Source: an uncultured Lachnospiraceae bacterium (GTDB lineage: Bacteria; Bacillota; Clostridia; Lachnospirales; Lachnospiraceae). Taken from it: DNA of 45,314 nt. Where the stretch lies: the NCBI GenBank assembly GCA_910587895.1, contig CAJUOE010000017.1, positions 1 to 45,314 on the forward strand, written 5' to 3'. The notes under the pieces are model-generated. The model was not told the origin of the DNA. It did not search any database and saw only the letters and a list, made by a program, of their open reading frames with translations. Each line of letters opens with the position of its first letter. The stretch's first letter is position 1. Position numbers and translations under genes: made by a program. Shown here one piece after another: positions 16,328 through 25,309 of the stretch.

Positions 16328-16665
16328 GCCAGCTTGTTCAGTTCATTCTGCATGAGCGCGTATGCAACGATGGAAAATCCAAACAGGCACAGAAGCAGGT
16401 AAGCAATGCCATTGCTGTTGGAGGGGATTCCACGGCTGTTTTTTACCTGGTCAATCTTTTCACCCTGTCTGTATGCCCAGTAAAAACCATAGATATTACA
16501 TGTGACAAGAGACAGAAGAAATGCGATGACACCGGAAGTATCTCCCATATTTCCAGAAACCGCGTTGGTGTCGTCGGTAAGGCATATAAACCAGTAGATG
16601 CCGTAAATGCCGCATGTCACGATGGAAAGAATGATGCATACGGCGATGTCTCTGCGTTGAATCAT
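16324..16665 (-). CDS. DUF4234 family membrane protein
   Basis: A 113-residue membrane protein with a duplicated motif: ILSIVTCGIYGIYWFICLTD at about residues 12-31 and LLSLVTCNIYGFYWAYRQGE at about 50-69. This is characteristic of DUF4234, in which the TCGIYxxYW pattern ends a helix. A third helix, AYLLLCLFGFSIVAYALMQN, closes the protein. Function is unknown. It is the first gene of a probable three-gene unit (DUF4234, DUF2752, large secreted protein) with an AGGAG site 8 nt upstream of its ATG and a promoter at 16699-16726. Confidence 0.85.
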   Translation of the reverse strand: MIQRRDIAVCIILSIVTCGIYGIYWFICLTDDTNAVSGNMGDTSGVIAFLLSLVTCNIYGFYWAYRQGEKIDQVKNSRGIPSNSNGIAYLLLCLFGFSIVAYALMQNELNKLA

Positions 16666-16698
16666 AAATGTTCTCCTTTCGATTTTTATTTCCTATTT

Positions 16699-16726
16699 AT
16701 TATAGCATATGATGGTTTTTTGTCTA
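16699..16726 (-). promoter_or_regulatory. Sigma-A promoter of the DUF4234 operon
   Basis: On the minus strand, TAGACA (16726-16721), a 16-nt spacer and TATAAT (16704-16699), 34 nt upstream of the start codon. Confidence 0.6.
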
Positions 16727-16744
16727 TGAAATAATTTTCAAAAC

Positions 16745-16773
16745 TTGCCAAAAAATAAGATATATCATATAAT
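16745..16773 (+). promoter_or_regulatory. Sigma-A promoter of the murE operon
   Basis: TTGCCA (16745-16750), a 17-nt spacer and TATAAT (16768-16773), 35 nt before the murE start. It is divergent from the DUF4234 promoter. Confidence 0.65.
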
Positions 16774-16808
16774 AGAATGAATACTCATTTTAGAAAAGAG
16801 GAATGATA

Positions 16809-18278
16809 ATGGAACGATTGGAGAAATTACTGGAGCGCCTGGACTATACGGTCGTGCAGGGCAGCATGGATATAGAGATTACAGAACTTGTGTATGATTC
16901 CAGGAAGGTAACGCCAGGATGCCTGTTCGTCTGCATCAAGGGAACAGCCGTGGACGGGCATACGTTTGTGCAGGAAGTGGCAGCGCACGGCGCGGCGGCC
17001 ATTCTCGTCCAGGAGGACGTAGAGGCGCCGGAAAATGTTACGGTGGTTAAGGTAAAGGACAGCCGGTATGGGCTTGCGCTTTTATCCTGCGCCTGGTTCC
17101 ATTATCCCGCAGAAAAGTTAAAGGTTATCGGCGTCACCGGAACGAAGGGAAAGACCACGACTACGTATATGGTGAAATCCATTCTGGAAAATGCCGGCTA
17201 TAAGGTGGGGCTGATTGGCACGATTGAGGCCATTATCGGCGATGAAGTCATTCCGGCAAATAATACGACGCCGGAATCGTGGATTGTACAAAAGTATTTT
17301 CAGCAGATGGTGGAGGCAGGATGCCAGTGCGTGGTGATGGAGGTATCGTCTCAGGGGCTGATGATGCACCGTACAGCAGGAATTCCTTTTGAGATCGGGA
17401 TTTTTACGAATATTGAACCCGACCATATCGGACCTGGCGAACACTCCTCTTTTGAAGATTATATGAGATGCAAGGGTCTGTTATTCCGGCAGTGCCGGGT
17501 TGGGATTGTAAATGTGGATGATAAGCACTGGCAGGATGTGCTGAAAGGCTATACCTGCACGCTGGAGACGTTTGGATTTGCCCGGGAGGCGGATCTTCGG
17601 GCCGAGAATCCGCAGCTTGTCAAAAAGCCGGGTTATCTCGGTGTTTCCTATACGGCGCAGGGGCTTGTCAACATGGACGTTGAGATTGACGTGCCCGGGA
17701 AATTCAGCATCTATAATTCCCTGACGGCGATTGCCATCTGCCGCCATTTTCAGGTGACAAAAGAGGATATGAAACAGGCGCTTAAGGTGGCGAAGGTCAA
17801 GGGCAGGATAGAGATGGTGAAGGTCTCGGATGAATTTACGCTGATGATAGATTACGCCCATAACGCCATGAGCCTTGAGAGCCTTCTGACAACGCTGAAG
17901 GAATATGAGCCGGCCCGTCTGGTATGCCTGTTCGGCTGCGGCGGAAACCGCTCCAAACTGCGGAGGTATGAGATGGGCGAAGTATCGGGGAAACTTGCCG
18001 ATTTAACGGTTATCACATCCGATAACCCGAGGTTTGAGGAGCCGCAGGAGATCATCGACGATATCAAAAAGGGCATGGCCAGGACAAATGGGAAATACGT
18101 GGAGATATCGGACAGGAAAGAGGCAATCCGCTATGTGATCGCCAACGGACAGCCGGGAGATGTGATTGTCCTTGCCGGGAAAGGGCATGAGGATTATCAG
18201 GAAATCAGGGGCAAAAAGTATCCGATGGATGAACGCGTATTGATTCAGGAAGTATTGGAAGAGTTGAAAGCATTGTAA
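16809..18278 (+). CDS. murE: UDP-MurNAc-tripeptide synthetase (meso-DAP-adding ligase)
   Basis: A 489-residue cytoplasmic ATP-dependent ligase that adds the third stem-peptide residue to UDP-MurNAc-L-Ala-D-Glu in peptidoglycan synthesis. The Mur N-terminal domain has the SRKV segment (here YDSRKVTPGCLFVCI). The central domain has the P-loop GVTGTKGKTTTTYM (near residue 109) and NNTTPES. The C-terminal domain has the DNPRFEEP motif. Asp-Asn-Pro-Arg is the signature of meso-diaminopimelate specificity, as opposed to lysine. The length is normal. I prefer the ATG at 16809 because GAGG lies 7 nt upstream of it; an ATG six bases earlier lies almost on top of that site. It is the first gene of the plus-strand housekeeping run. 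Confidence 0.95.
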   Translation: MERLEKLLERLDYTVVQGSMDIEITELVYDSRKVTPGCLFVCIKGTAVDGHTFVQEVAAHGAAAILVQEDVEAPENVTVVKVKDSRYGLALLSCAWFHYPAEKLKVIGVTGTKGKTTTTYMVKSILENAGYKVGLIGTIEAIIGDEVIPANNTTPESWIVQKYFQQMVEAGCQCVVMEVSSQGLMMHRTAGIPFEIGIFTNIEPDHIGPGEHSSFEDYMRCKGLLFRQCRVGIVNVDDKHWQDVLKGYTCTLETFGFAREADLRAENPQLVKKPGYLGVSYTAQGLVNMDVEIDVPGKFSIYNSLTAIAICRHFQVTKEDMKQALKVAKVKGRIEMVKVSDEFTLMIDYAHNAMSLESLLTTLKEYEPARLVCLFGCGGNRSKLRRYEMGEVSGKLADLTVITSDNPRFEEPQEIIDDIKKGMARTNGKYVEISDRKEAIRYVIANGQPGDVIVLAGKGHEDYQEIRGKKYPMDERVLIQEVLEELKAL

Positions 18279-18333
18279 TCATGGCCTGCCGGATATTTGG
18301 CTGTTTTGGCGGAAAGGAAGTTTACAGGAACAG

Positions 18334-20586
18334 GTGGCACAGATGGCATTGTACGCCAATATTATTATAGATATTTCGCATGAAAAACTGGATAAGACGT
18401 TTCAGTACAAGGTTCCGGAAAGGCTCAGGGAGGAACTTGCCATTGGAATGCAGGTGGAGGTTCCCTTTGGAAATGGGAACCGAAGGAATACCGGGTATGT
18501 CGTGGAGTTGAGCGATACGCCGGAGTATGACATATCCAGGATGAAGGAAATCGCGGGCGTGGCGAAAGATGGCATTCCCATTGAATCCCAGCTTATCGCA
18601 CTGGCAGGCTGGATGCGGAAGAATTATGGCGCAACCATGAATCAGGCGCTGAAAACCGTGCTTCCCATCAAGCGAAAGACGGGCGAGAAGAAACAGCGCA
18701 TGATCCGGCTTTTGCTGGAGCGGGAGCAGGCGAAAGAAACCCTTCAGATGTTTGAAAAGAAACATCATACTGCAAGGGCAAGGCTTTTGTCAAACCTGAT
18801 GGAGCAAAGCCCGCTGCCGTATGAGATGGTTACGAAGAAACTTCATATGACGGCGGCGGTTATCCGCAAAATGGAAGAGATGGAAATTCTCTGCATAGAG
18901 GAGAAACGCGCCTACCGCAGTCCGCTGGGAGAAATGAAGCAAAGCGGCGGGCGGATTGTGCTCAATCAGCAGCAGCAGCGCGTAATGGAACGCATCTGCA
19001 ATGATTTTTCTGCGGGAGAGAGGAAGACGTATCTTCTGCGCGGCGTGACGGGCAGCGGCAAGACGGCTGTGTACATAGAAATCATCAGCAGGCTGGTAGA
19101 AAACGGCAGGCAGGCAATTGTGCTGATTCCGGAGATCGCCCTCACCTATCAGACGGTACTGCGTTTTTACCAGAGATTTGGAGAACGCGTCTCCATCCTC
19201 AATTCCAAAATGTCTGCCGGGGAACGGTACGACCAGTTCGAGCGGGCGAAAAACGGAGAGTTGGATGTGATGATTGGCCCGCGTTCTGCATTGTTTACAC
19301 CATTCTCAAAACTGGGAATGATTATCATAGACGAGGAACATGAGACAAGTTATAAGAGTGAGACGATGCCGCGCTACCACGCGAGGGAGACGGCGATTGA
19401 ACGGGCGAGGATGGCGGATGCGAGCGTGCTTTTGGGCTCTGCCACCCCTTCCGTGGAGAGTTTCTACCATGCAAAGACGGGCGCTTATGTCCTGCTGGAA
19501 CTCGAAAAAAGAATCGAAGAAAAACCTTTGCCGACGTGTTATACCGTGGATTTGCGGGAAGAATTAAGACAGGGGAACCGTTCTATTTTAAGTGAGAAAT
19601 TACAGCAGTTGATGGAACAGCGGTTAAATAGCCATCAGCAGATCATGTTATTTATTAACCGCCGGGGACTTGCCGGATTTGTTTCCTGCCGCGCATGTGG
19701 CCATGTGATGAAATGTCCGCACTGCGATGTGTCACTGAGTTATCACAACAATGGTAATCTGGTATGCCATTATTGCGGATATATGGAGCGCGCGCCGAAG
19801 GTCTGTCCGCAGTGCGGCTCTAAGTATATCGGGGGATTTAAGGCAGGGACGCAGAAGATTGAAGAGATTGTCAGGAAACGTTTTCCAGAGGCCAGGGTAC
19901 TGCGTATGGATTTTGATACGACCCGCAACAAAGACGGCTATGAGAAGATTCTCTCTTCTTTTGCCAATCAGGAGGCGGACGTCCTGGTCGGGACGCAGAT
20001 GATTGTAAAAGGACATGATTTTCCCAATGTGACATTGGTAGGAGTGCTGGCGGCGGATCTGTCTTTGCACGTCAGCGATTACCACGGGCCGGAGCGGACG
20101 TTTCAGCTGATTACGCAGGCGGCCGGACGCGCGGGACGAGGGAAGTTTCCGGGGGAAGTTGTCATACAGACATACAGTCCGGAGCATTATGCAATTGCGC
20201 TTGCCGGGAAACAGGACTATGAGAAATTTTATGAGGCGGAGATTGCCTGTCGCGCACTGATGCGTTATCCGCCATGCGGACATATGCTGGTGATGATGAC
20301 GGCGTCCACGGACGAGATGACGGCGATGCTCTGTATAGAGCTTCTGGCAAAGAAAATTCAGCAGGCGCAGGAGAGGGGAAAGCTTTCGGGCTTGCAGATG
20401 ATTGGCCCGGCGGACGCCGCCGTTGCCAAATTAAAGGACGTTTACCGAAGGGTACTGTATTTTAAGCATCCCGAATATGAGACGCTTGTACAGATGAAGG
20501 ACGTGCTGGAACAGTTTATATGCCGTCACCGGGAATTTCGCAATGTGACGGTGCAGTTTGACTTTGACCCCGTAAATGGGTTTTAA
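18334..20586 (+). CDS. priA: Primosomal replication restart helicase PriA
   Basis: A 750-residue superfamily-2 DNA helicase that reloads the replisome at collapsed forks. The N-terminal 3'-end-binding domain covers about residues 1-105. The helicase core has Walker A in GVTGSGKTAVY (near residue 241), the DEEH box in IIIDEEHETSYK, and GSATPS. A zinc-binding insert with eight cysteines in four pairs (CRACGH, CPHCD, CHYCG, CPQCG) lies at about 452-500. QAAGRAGRG near residue 596 is motif VI. It starts with GTG at 18334, or ATG at 18343, 55 nt after murE, and runs directly into def. All key residues are intact. Confidence 0.96.
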   Translation: MAQMALYANIIIDISHEKLDKTFQYKVPERLREELAIGMQVEVPFGNGNRRNTGYVVELSDTPEYDISRMKEIAGVAKDGIPIESQLIALAGWMRKNYGATMNQALKTVLPIKRKTGEKKQRMIRLLLEREQAKETLQMFEKKHHTARARLLSNLMEQSPLPYEMVTKKLHMTAAVIRKMEEMEILCIEEKRAYRSPLGEMKQSGGRIVLNQQQQRVMERICNDFSAGERKTYLLRGVTGSGKTAVYIEIISRLVENGRQAIVLIPEIALTYQTVLRFYQRFGERVSILNSKMSAGERYDQFERAKNGELDVMIGPRSALFTPFSKLGMIIIDEEHETSYKSETMPRYHARETAIERARMADASVLLGSATPSVESFYHAKTGAYVLLELEKRIEEKPLPTCYTVDLREELRQGNRSILSEKLQQLMEQRLNSHQQIMLFINRRGLAGFVSCRACGHVMKCPHCDVSLSYHNNGNLVCHYCGYMERAPKVCPQCGSKYIGGFKAGTQKIEEIVRKRFPEARVLRMDFDTTRNKDGYEKILSSFANQEADVLVGTQMIVKGHDFPNVTLVGVLAADLSLHVSDYHGPERTFQLITQAAGRAGRGKFPGEVVIQTYSPEHYAIALAGKQDYEKFYEAEIACRALMRYPPCGHMLVMMTASTDEMTAMLCIELLAKKIQQAQERGKLSGLQMIGPADAAVAKLKDVYRRVLYFKHPEYETLVQMKDVLEQFICRHREFRNVTVQFDFDPVNGF

Positions 20587-20641
20587 TGGCAGGTGACGAG
20601 GAATGTCGCGTGCCGATACATTATTAAGAGGAGGAAATGAT

Positions 20642-21118
20642 ATGGCAGTGCGGAACATCCGTCAGATGGGTGACGAGATATTGCAGAAGAAATGTAAAGA
20701 AATCAAGGAGGTAACGCCAAGGATTCAGGAATTGATCGACGATATGCTGGAGACCATGTATGAGGCGAACGGCGTCGGACTGGCAGCGCCGCAGGTAGGC
20801 GTGTTGAAACGCCTGGCTGTGGTTGATGTGGGAGAAGGGCCGATTGTGCTGATCAATCCCAGAGTTGTGGAGACCGAGGGGGAGCAGACCGGGGAGGAGG
20901 CCTGCCTGAGCGTCCCGGGGAAATACGGAATTGTGACTCGTCCCATGCATGTAAAGGTCGAGGCATGGAATGAGCACATGGAACATGTGGAGCTGGAAGG
21001 CGAAGAGCTCCTGGCGCGTGCGTTCTGCCATGAAATTGAACATCTGGACGGACATATGTATGTGGAAAGAGCAGAGGATGGATTGCACGAGGCAGTCTAT
21101 GAGGAGGAAGAAGAATGA
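20642..21118 (+). CDS. def: Peptide deformylase
   Basis: A 158-residue metalloenzyme that removes the formyl group from the N-terminal methionine of new proteins. All three family motifs are present: GVGLAAPQVG (residues about 42-51), EACLSVPG (about 87-94, with the metal-binding Cys) and HEIEHLDG (about 130-137, the HExxH zinc/iron site). I start at ATG 20642 because GAGGAGG lies about 6-12 nt upstream and this gives the standard MAVRNIRQMGD N-terminus. An upstream frame would add 13 unrelated residues. It overlaps fmt by 4 nt, so deformylation and formylation functions are translationally coupled. Confidence 0.96.
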   Translation: MAVRNIRQMGDEILQKKCKEIKEVTPRIQELIDDMLETMYEANGVGLAAPQVGVLKRLAVVDVGEGPIVLINPRVVETEGEQTGEEACLSVPGKYGIVTRPMHVKVEAWNEHMEHVELEGEELLARAFCHEIEHLDGHMYVERAEDGLHEAVYEEEEE

Positions 21119-22053
21119 GAGTAATTTTCATGGGAACGCCGGATTTTTCCGTGGGAACATTGGAAGCATTGATTGAAGCGGGGCATGAGGTTGTCCTGGC
21201 TGTCACTCAGCCCGACAAGCCGAAGGGAAGAGGGAAATCCATGCAGTTTCCGCCTGTCAAGGAGACGGCTCTTGCTCATGGAATTGAAGTATATCAGCCT
21301 GTGCGCGTGCGCGAATCGGCATGTTTTGAATATCTGAAAAAATACGAGGCGGATATCATCGTGGTGGTGGCGTTTGGACAGATACTGCCGAAAGAAATTC
21401 TTGAGATGCCACGTTTCGGATGTGTGAACGTCCATGCATCCCTTCTTCCCAAATACCGTGGAGCCGCGCCGATTCAGTGGGCGGTCATAAACGGGGAGCA
21501 GGTCACCGGCGTGACGACCATGCGCATGGATGAAGGGCTGGACACCGGAGATATGATTCTGAAAGAGGAAGTCGTACTTGCGCCGGAGGAGACAGGAGGA
21601 AGCCTGTTTGACCGCCTGGCTAAGACAGGGGCGTCCCTGTGTGTGCGGACGCTTGCAGCGATAGAAGATGGGTCTGCCAGATACACGCCGCAGGAACATG
21701 AGCAGGCGACGCATACTACCATGATTAAGAAACAGCTTGGGGAGATTGTGTGGGAGAAATCCGCGTCGGAGCTGGAACGTCTGATTCGGGGTCTGAATCC
21801 ATGGCCGAGCGCGTATACGTATTTAAACGGCAAGACATTAAAGATCTGGAAAGCAGTTGTGAAAGAACAGGTACAGGCACATGCCGATCCGGGGAGCGTT
21901 GTGGAAGTTTTAAAAGACAGCATTCTTGTCCAGACAGGACAGGGGCTGTTGCAGCTTGTGGAAGTGCAGTTAGAAGGAAAGAAACGCATGACAACGGATG
22001 CGTTCCTGCGCGGATTCCCGCTTGAGACAGGAACGAAACTTGGAAAGGAGTAA
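21115..22053 (+). CDS. fmt: Methionyl-tRNA formyltransferase
   Basis: A 312-residue enzyme that transfers the formyl group of 10-formyl-tetrahydrofolate to initiator Met-tRNA. The N-terminal catalytic domain starts with RVIFMGTPDFSVGTLEAL. The active site is in NVHASLLPKYRGAAPIQWA (residues about 103-121), with the Asn and His of the family, and the Asp in the DTGDMI segment. The C-terminal OB-like tRNA-binding domain begins near residue 205 and includes LIRGLNPWPSAYT. Length is normal. The start overlaps def by 4 nt and the end is 4 nt before the metallopeptidase. Confidence 0.96.
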   Translation: MRVIFMGTPDFSVGTLEALIEAGHEVVLAVTQPDKPKGRGKSMQFPPVKETALAHGIEVYQPVRVRESACFEYLKKYEADIIVVVAFGQILPKEILEMPRFGCVNVHASLLPKYRGAAPIQWAVINGEQVTGVTTMRMDEGLDTGDMILKEEVVLAPEETGGSLFDRLAKTGASLCVRTLAAIEDGSARYTPQEHEQATHTTMIKKQLGEIVWEKSASELERLIRGLNPWPSAYTYLNGKTLKIWKAVVKEQVQAHADPGSVVEVLKDSILVQTGQGLLQLVEVQLEGKKRMTTDAFLRGFPLETGTKLGKE

Positions 22054-22057
22054 CCAT

Positions 22058-22762
22058 ATGCCATTTTATTATTATTTTGACCCCACGTACATTTTAGTAA
22101 TCATCGGAGCTGTGATTTGCCTTCTGGCGTCTGCCAGGGTGAAGAGCACATTTCGCAAATATAACCGGGTGCGCAGCATGTCGGGGATGACCGGAGCGCA
22201 GGCGGCGGAGCGTATTTTGCAGGCGGCAGGGATTTATGACGTCAGCGTCCAGCATGTTTCCGGGGAACTGACGGATCACTATGACCCGAGGAACAAAGTG
22301 CTGCGCCTGTCGGACAGCACCTATGCCTCGCCTTCCGTGGCGGCGGTAGGGGTGGCCGCGCATGAATGCGGTCATGCCATTCAGCATCAGAAATCGTATG
22401 CGCCGTTAAGCATTCGCAGCGCCATTGTGCCGGTTGCCAATTTCGGCTCTGCCATTGCATGGCCTTTGATTATCATCGGAATGTTTATTACCAGCAATAC
22501 GGGAACGTTGCTTATTAATATTGGAATTCTTTGTTTTTCACTTGCAGTATTGTTCCAGCTTGTGACGCTGCCGGTGGAATTTAACGCGTCCAGCCGTGCG
22601 ATACGGATTTTAGGCGATACCGGGATTTTGGACTCGCAGGAGCTAAAGAGCACCCGCAAGGTTCTCGGCGCGGCCGCATTGACGTATGTGGCGGGAGCAG
22701 CGGCGGCAATCTTACAGCTTCTGCGTCTGGTGCTTCTGTTTGGAGGAAGAAATGACGACTGA
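22058..22762 (+). CDS. YugP-type zinc metallopeptidase, membrane-associated
   Basis: A 234-residue membrane protein with an HExxH-type zinc site: VAAHECGHAIQHQ (residues about 100-112). Hydrophobic helices flank it near residues 6-24, 128-152, 154-178 and 205-230. The SGMTGAQAAERILQAAG segment near 41-57 and the EFNASSRAI segment near 180 are typical of the YugP / neutral zinc metallopeptidase family. Physiological substrates are unknown. The start at 22058 follows GGAG by about 8 nt; an upstream frame inside fmt is not supported. It overlaps rsmB by 11 nt. This gene is often found between fmt and rsmB in clostridia. Confidence 0.9.
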   Translation: MPFYYYFDPTYILVIIGAVICLLASARVKSTFRKYNRVRSMSGMTGAQAAERILQAAGIYDVSVQHVSGELTDHYDPRNKVLRLSDSTYASPSVAAVGVAAHECGHAIQHQKSYAPLSIRSAIVPVANFGSAIAWPLIIIGMFITSNTGTLLINIGILCFSLAVLFQLVTLPVEFNASSRAIRILGDTGILDSQELKSTRKVLGAAALTYVAGAAAAILQLLRLVLLFGGRNDD

Positions 22763-24146
22763 TGTAAACCTGCGGGAACTGGTGCTGGAAATTCTTCTCG
22801 CGGTTACCAGAGACGGGGAATACAGCCATACGGTTATCCGGGGAATGCTGGAGAAATACCAATACCTGGACAAACAGGAGCGCAGCTTTCTCAAACGTGT
22901 CAGCGAGGGCACGCTGGAGCAGATGATCTGGATTGATTATGTGATCAATCAGTTTTCCAGCGTAAAGGTCAATAAAATGAAACCACAAATCCGCTGCATC
23001 TTAAGGAGCGGTGTATATGAACTGAAATTCATGGATTCCATACCGGCGTCCGCGACCTGCAACGAGGCAGTGAAACTGGCGCAGAAAAAGGGATTTCACA
23101 GGTTAAAGGGATTTGTGAACGGCGTGCTGCGGGGGATCAGCCGCAATCTGGATCAGATTTCCCTGCCGGACGCCGGGCAGGAGCCGTCTCGCTATCTGTC
23201 CGTAAAGTATTCCATGCCGGAATGGATCATTGCGTTGTGGAGAAATTCATACTCCCTGGAAGAGACGGAGCGGATGCTGGAAACATTTCTTACGGAAACG
23301 CCTACCAGTATCCGCATCAATCCGCTTAAGGCAACAAAGGAGGGACTGATGGCAGAGTTTATGGCGCAGGGCATTACCGTGATCGACAGTGATGGGGCGC
23401 CTGGGGCTTTGTATCTTAAAAATTACGATTTCCTTCAGAAAATTCCGGCGTTCCGGGAGGGGAAATTTTACGTGCAGGACGTAAGCTCCATGCAGGCGGC
23501 GCTCTGGGCAGATCCGAAACCCGGAGATTTTGTCATGGACGTCTGTGCGGCTCCTGGCGGCAAGAGCATCCAGATAGCGGAAATGCTCTGGGAAGCAGAG
23601 CATGGCAGGTCCTGCCGGGAAACCGGGAATGGTGATGTGCAGGAGTTGGGGGCGCAGAGGACAAACGGCATGGTTGAGGCAAGGGATTTGACAGAGCATA
23701 AAGTTTCCCTTATCCAGGAAAATATTGCGCGCTGCGGACTTTCCAATATCTGCGCTGTGCAGGCGGACGCCAGGATATTGGATGAGACGAAGGCGGAAAA
23801 GGCGGATATTGTCATGGCAGATTTGCCCTGTTCAGGGCTCGGCGTCCTGGGCAGGAAACCGGACATCAAATACAGGATCACGTCAAAAGACTGTAAGGAG
23901 CTTTGCGCCTTGCAGCGCGAGATATTACATACCGTGCAGCAGTATGTGAAACCGCAGGGGATTCTTTTGTACAGCACCTGTACCATCAATCCCATGGAGA
24001 ATGAAGAGAATGTGCGCTGGTTTTTGAAGGAGCATCCACAGTTTGCCTTGGAGAAACAGCAGCAGATCTTGCCCGAAAAAGGAAAGAACGATGGATTTTT
24101 CCTTGCAAAACTGAGAAAAATAACATCCACGGCGGCGGATGGATAA
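22752..24146 (+). CDS. rsmB: 16S rRNA (cytosine-967-C5)-methyltransferase RsmB
   Basis: A 464-residue SAM-dependent RNA methyltransferase. The N-terminal NusB-like helical domain covers about residues 1-135. The Rossmann methyltransferase domain has the SAM motif FVMDVCAAPGGKSIQIAEML (near residue 260), DLPCSGLG with the conserved Cys (motif IV), and LLYSTCTINPMENEENV with the catalytic Cys (motif VI). A hydrophilic insert of about 25 residues (CRETGNGDVQELGAQRTNG and flanks) separates the SAM motif from the next strand. Start at 22752 is set by GGAGG 5-10 nt upstream and by the MTTDVNLRELVLEIL N-terminus. It overlaps the previous gene by 11 nt. Confidence 0.94.
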   Translation: MTTDVNLRELVLEILLAVTRDGEYSHTVIRGMLEKYQYLDKQERSFLKRVSEGTLEQMIWIDYVINQFSSVKVNKMKPQIRCILRSGVYELKFMDSIPASATCNEAVKLAQKKGFHRLKGFVNGVLRGISRNLDQISLPDAGQEPSRYLSVKYSMPEWIIALWRNSYSLEETERMLETFLTETPTSIRINPLKATKEGLMAEFMAQGITVIDSDGAPGALYLKNYDFLQKIPAFREGKFYVQDVSSMQAALWADPKPGDFVMDVCAAPGGKSIQIAEMLWEAEHGRSCRETGNGDVQELGAQRTNGMVEARDLTEHKVSLIQENIARCGLSNICAVQADARILDETKAEKADIVMADLPCSGLGVLGRKPDIKYRITSKDCKELCALQREILHTVQQYVKPQGILLYSTCTINPMENEENVRWFLKEHPQFALEKQQQILPEKGKNDGFFLAKLRKITSTAADG

Positions 24147-24158
24147 AGAGACGAATTC

Positions 24159-25208
24159 ATGTCAGAACAGGCGGTAATTATGAAACAGGATATCAAATCG
24201 CTAAACCAAAAGGAACTGGAGGAGGTTTTGCTCTCTATGGGAGAGAAACCTTTCCGGGCAAGGCAGATTTATCAATGGATGCATGTCAAGCATGTGACGA
24301 CATTTGATGAGATGACAAATCTTTCCGCAGGTTTGAAGGAAAAATTAAAAGAGAACTGTGAGCTTACCGTTTTGAAACAGCAGATCGTACAGCGCTCGAA
24401 ACTGGACGGGACGGCCAAATATCTTTTTGCGCTGTCCGATGGGAATATGATAGAGAGCGTGTACATGAAATATAAGCATGGGAACAGCGTTTGCATTTCT
24501 TCCCAGGCGGGCTGCCGTATGGGCTGTCGTTTCTGCGCCTCTACGCTGGGCGGCCTTGCACGGAATTTAAGTCCTGCGGAAATGCTGGAGCAGGTGTACC
24601 GCATTCAGGAGGATATCGGCGCGCGCATTTCCCATGTGGTTGTGATGGGAACCGGGGAACCGCTGGATAACTATGACAACCTGTTAAAATTTATCCGGCT
24701 CATATCGGATGAACATGGATTGAATATCAGCCAGCGCAACCTTACGGTTTCGACCTGCGGGATTGTGCCGAACATGATAAGGCTTGCCGGGGAAGGGCTG
24801 CAGATTACGCTGGCAATTTCACTCCATGCCTCCTCGCAGGAGAAACGCCTTGCGCTGATGCCAATTGCCAATAAATATGAGATACATGAGCTGCTTGACG
24901 CCTGTAAGGAATATTTTGCACAGACCGGGCGGCGGATCACATTTGAGTACAGCCTTGTGGGCGGCGTCAATGACACGGCGCAGGACGCCAGGCAGCTGGC
25001 AGGGCTGATTCGCGGCCTGAACTGCCATGTAAACCTGATTCCGGTCAATCCCATCGAGGAGGGGAGATACGTGCAGCCGGATACAAAGACGGTTATGGAT
25101 TTTAAGGACAGGCTGGAGAAACTGGGAATTACAGTGACGGTAAGGCGGGAAATGGGACGGGATATTGACGGCGCCTGCGGGCAGTTGCGGCGGCGTCAGA
25201 TTTTATGA
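24159..25208 (+). CDS. rlmN: Dual-specificity 23S rRNA A2503 / tRNA A37 methyltransferase RlmN
   Basis: A 349-residue radical-SAM enzyme that methylates C2 of adenosine 2503 in 23S rRNA. The radical SAM cluster motif C-x3-C-x2-C is in GCRMGCRFCASTLGG (residues about 117-131). The N-terminal accessory domain includes KPFRARQIYQWMHVK. The C-terminal GACGQL segment carries the family's mono-methylated cysteine. VVMGTGEPLDNYDN is also diagnostic. The start could be ATG 24159 or ATG 24180, and neither has a strong ribosome site. The gene begins 12 nt after rsmB. It is followed by a probable internal promoter for the signalling genes. Confidence 0.95.
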   Translation: MSEQAVIMKQDIKSLNQKELEEVLLSMGEKPFRARQIYQWMHVKHVTTFDEMTNLSAGLKEKLKENCELTVLKQQIVQRSKLDGTAKYLFALSDGNMIESVYMKYKHGNSVCISSQAGCRMGCRFCASTLGGLARNLSPAEMLEQVYRIQEDIGARISHVVVMGTGEPLDNYDNLLKFIRLISDEHGLNISQRNLTVSTCGIVPNMIRLAGEGLQITLAISLHASSQEKRLALMPIANKYEIHELLDACKEYFAQTGRRITFEYSLVGGVNDTAQDARQLAGLIRGLNCHVNLIPVNPIEEGRYVQPDTKTVMDFKDRLEKLGITVTVRREMGRDIDGACGQLRRRQIL

Positions 25209-25209
25209 C

Positions 25210-25238
25210 TTGTCCTTTTAAATACATTATGCTAAAAT
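25210..25238 (+). promoter_or_regulatory. Probable promoter for the PP2C-prkC-rsgA-rpe-thiN genes
   Basis: TTGTCC (25210-25215), a 17-nt spacer and TAAAAT (25233-25238), directly after the rlmN stop, in the only sizeable gap of the run (101 nt). The hexamers are imperfect. Confidence 0.5.
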
Positions 25239-25309
25239 GATTATGATTGTTCAGAATCCGTGAAGGGATTGGACAGCGACAGAATTTGAAGAAGGAAGGC
25301 AGGCCAAAC

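Noticed and set aside
23468..24196. 242-codon minus-strand frame
   Set aside because: It is antisense to rsmB, whose catalytic motifs are intact. It is cysteine- and serine-rich like other shadow frames.
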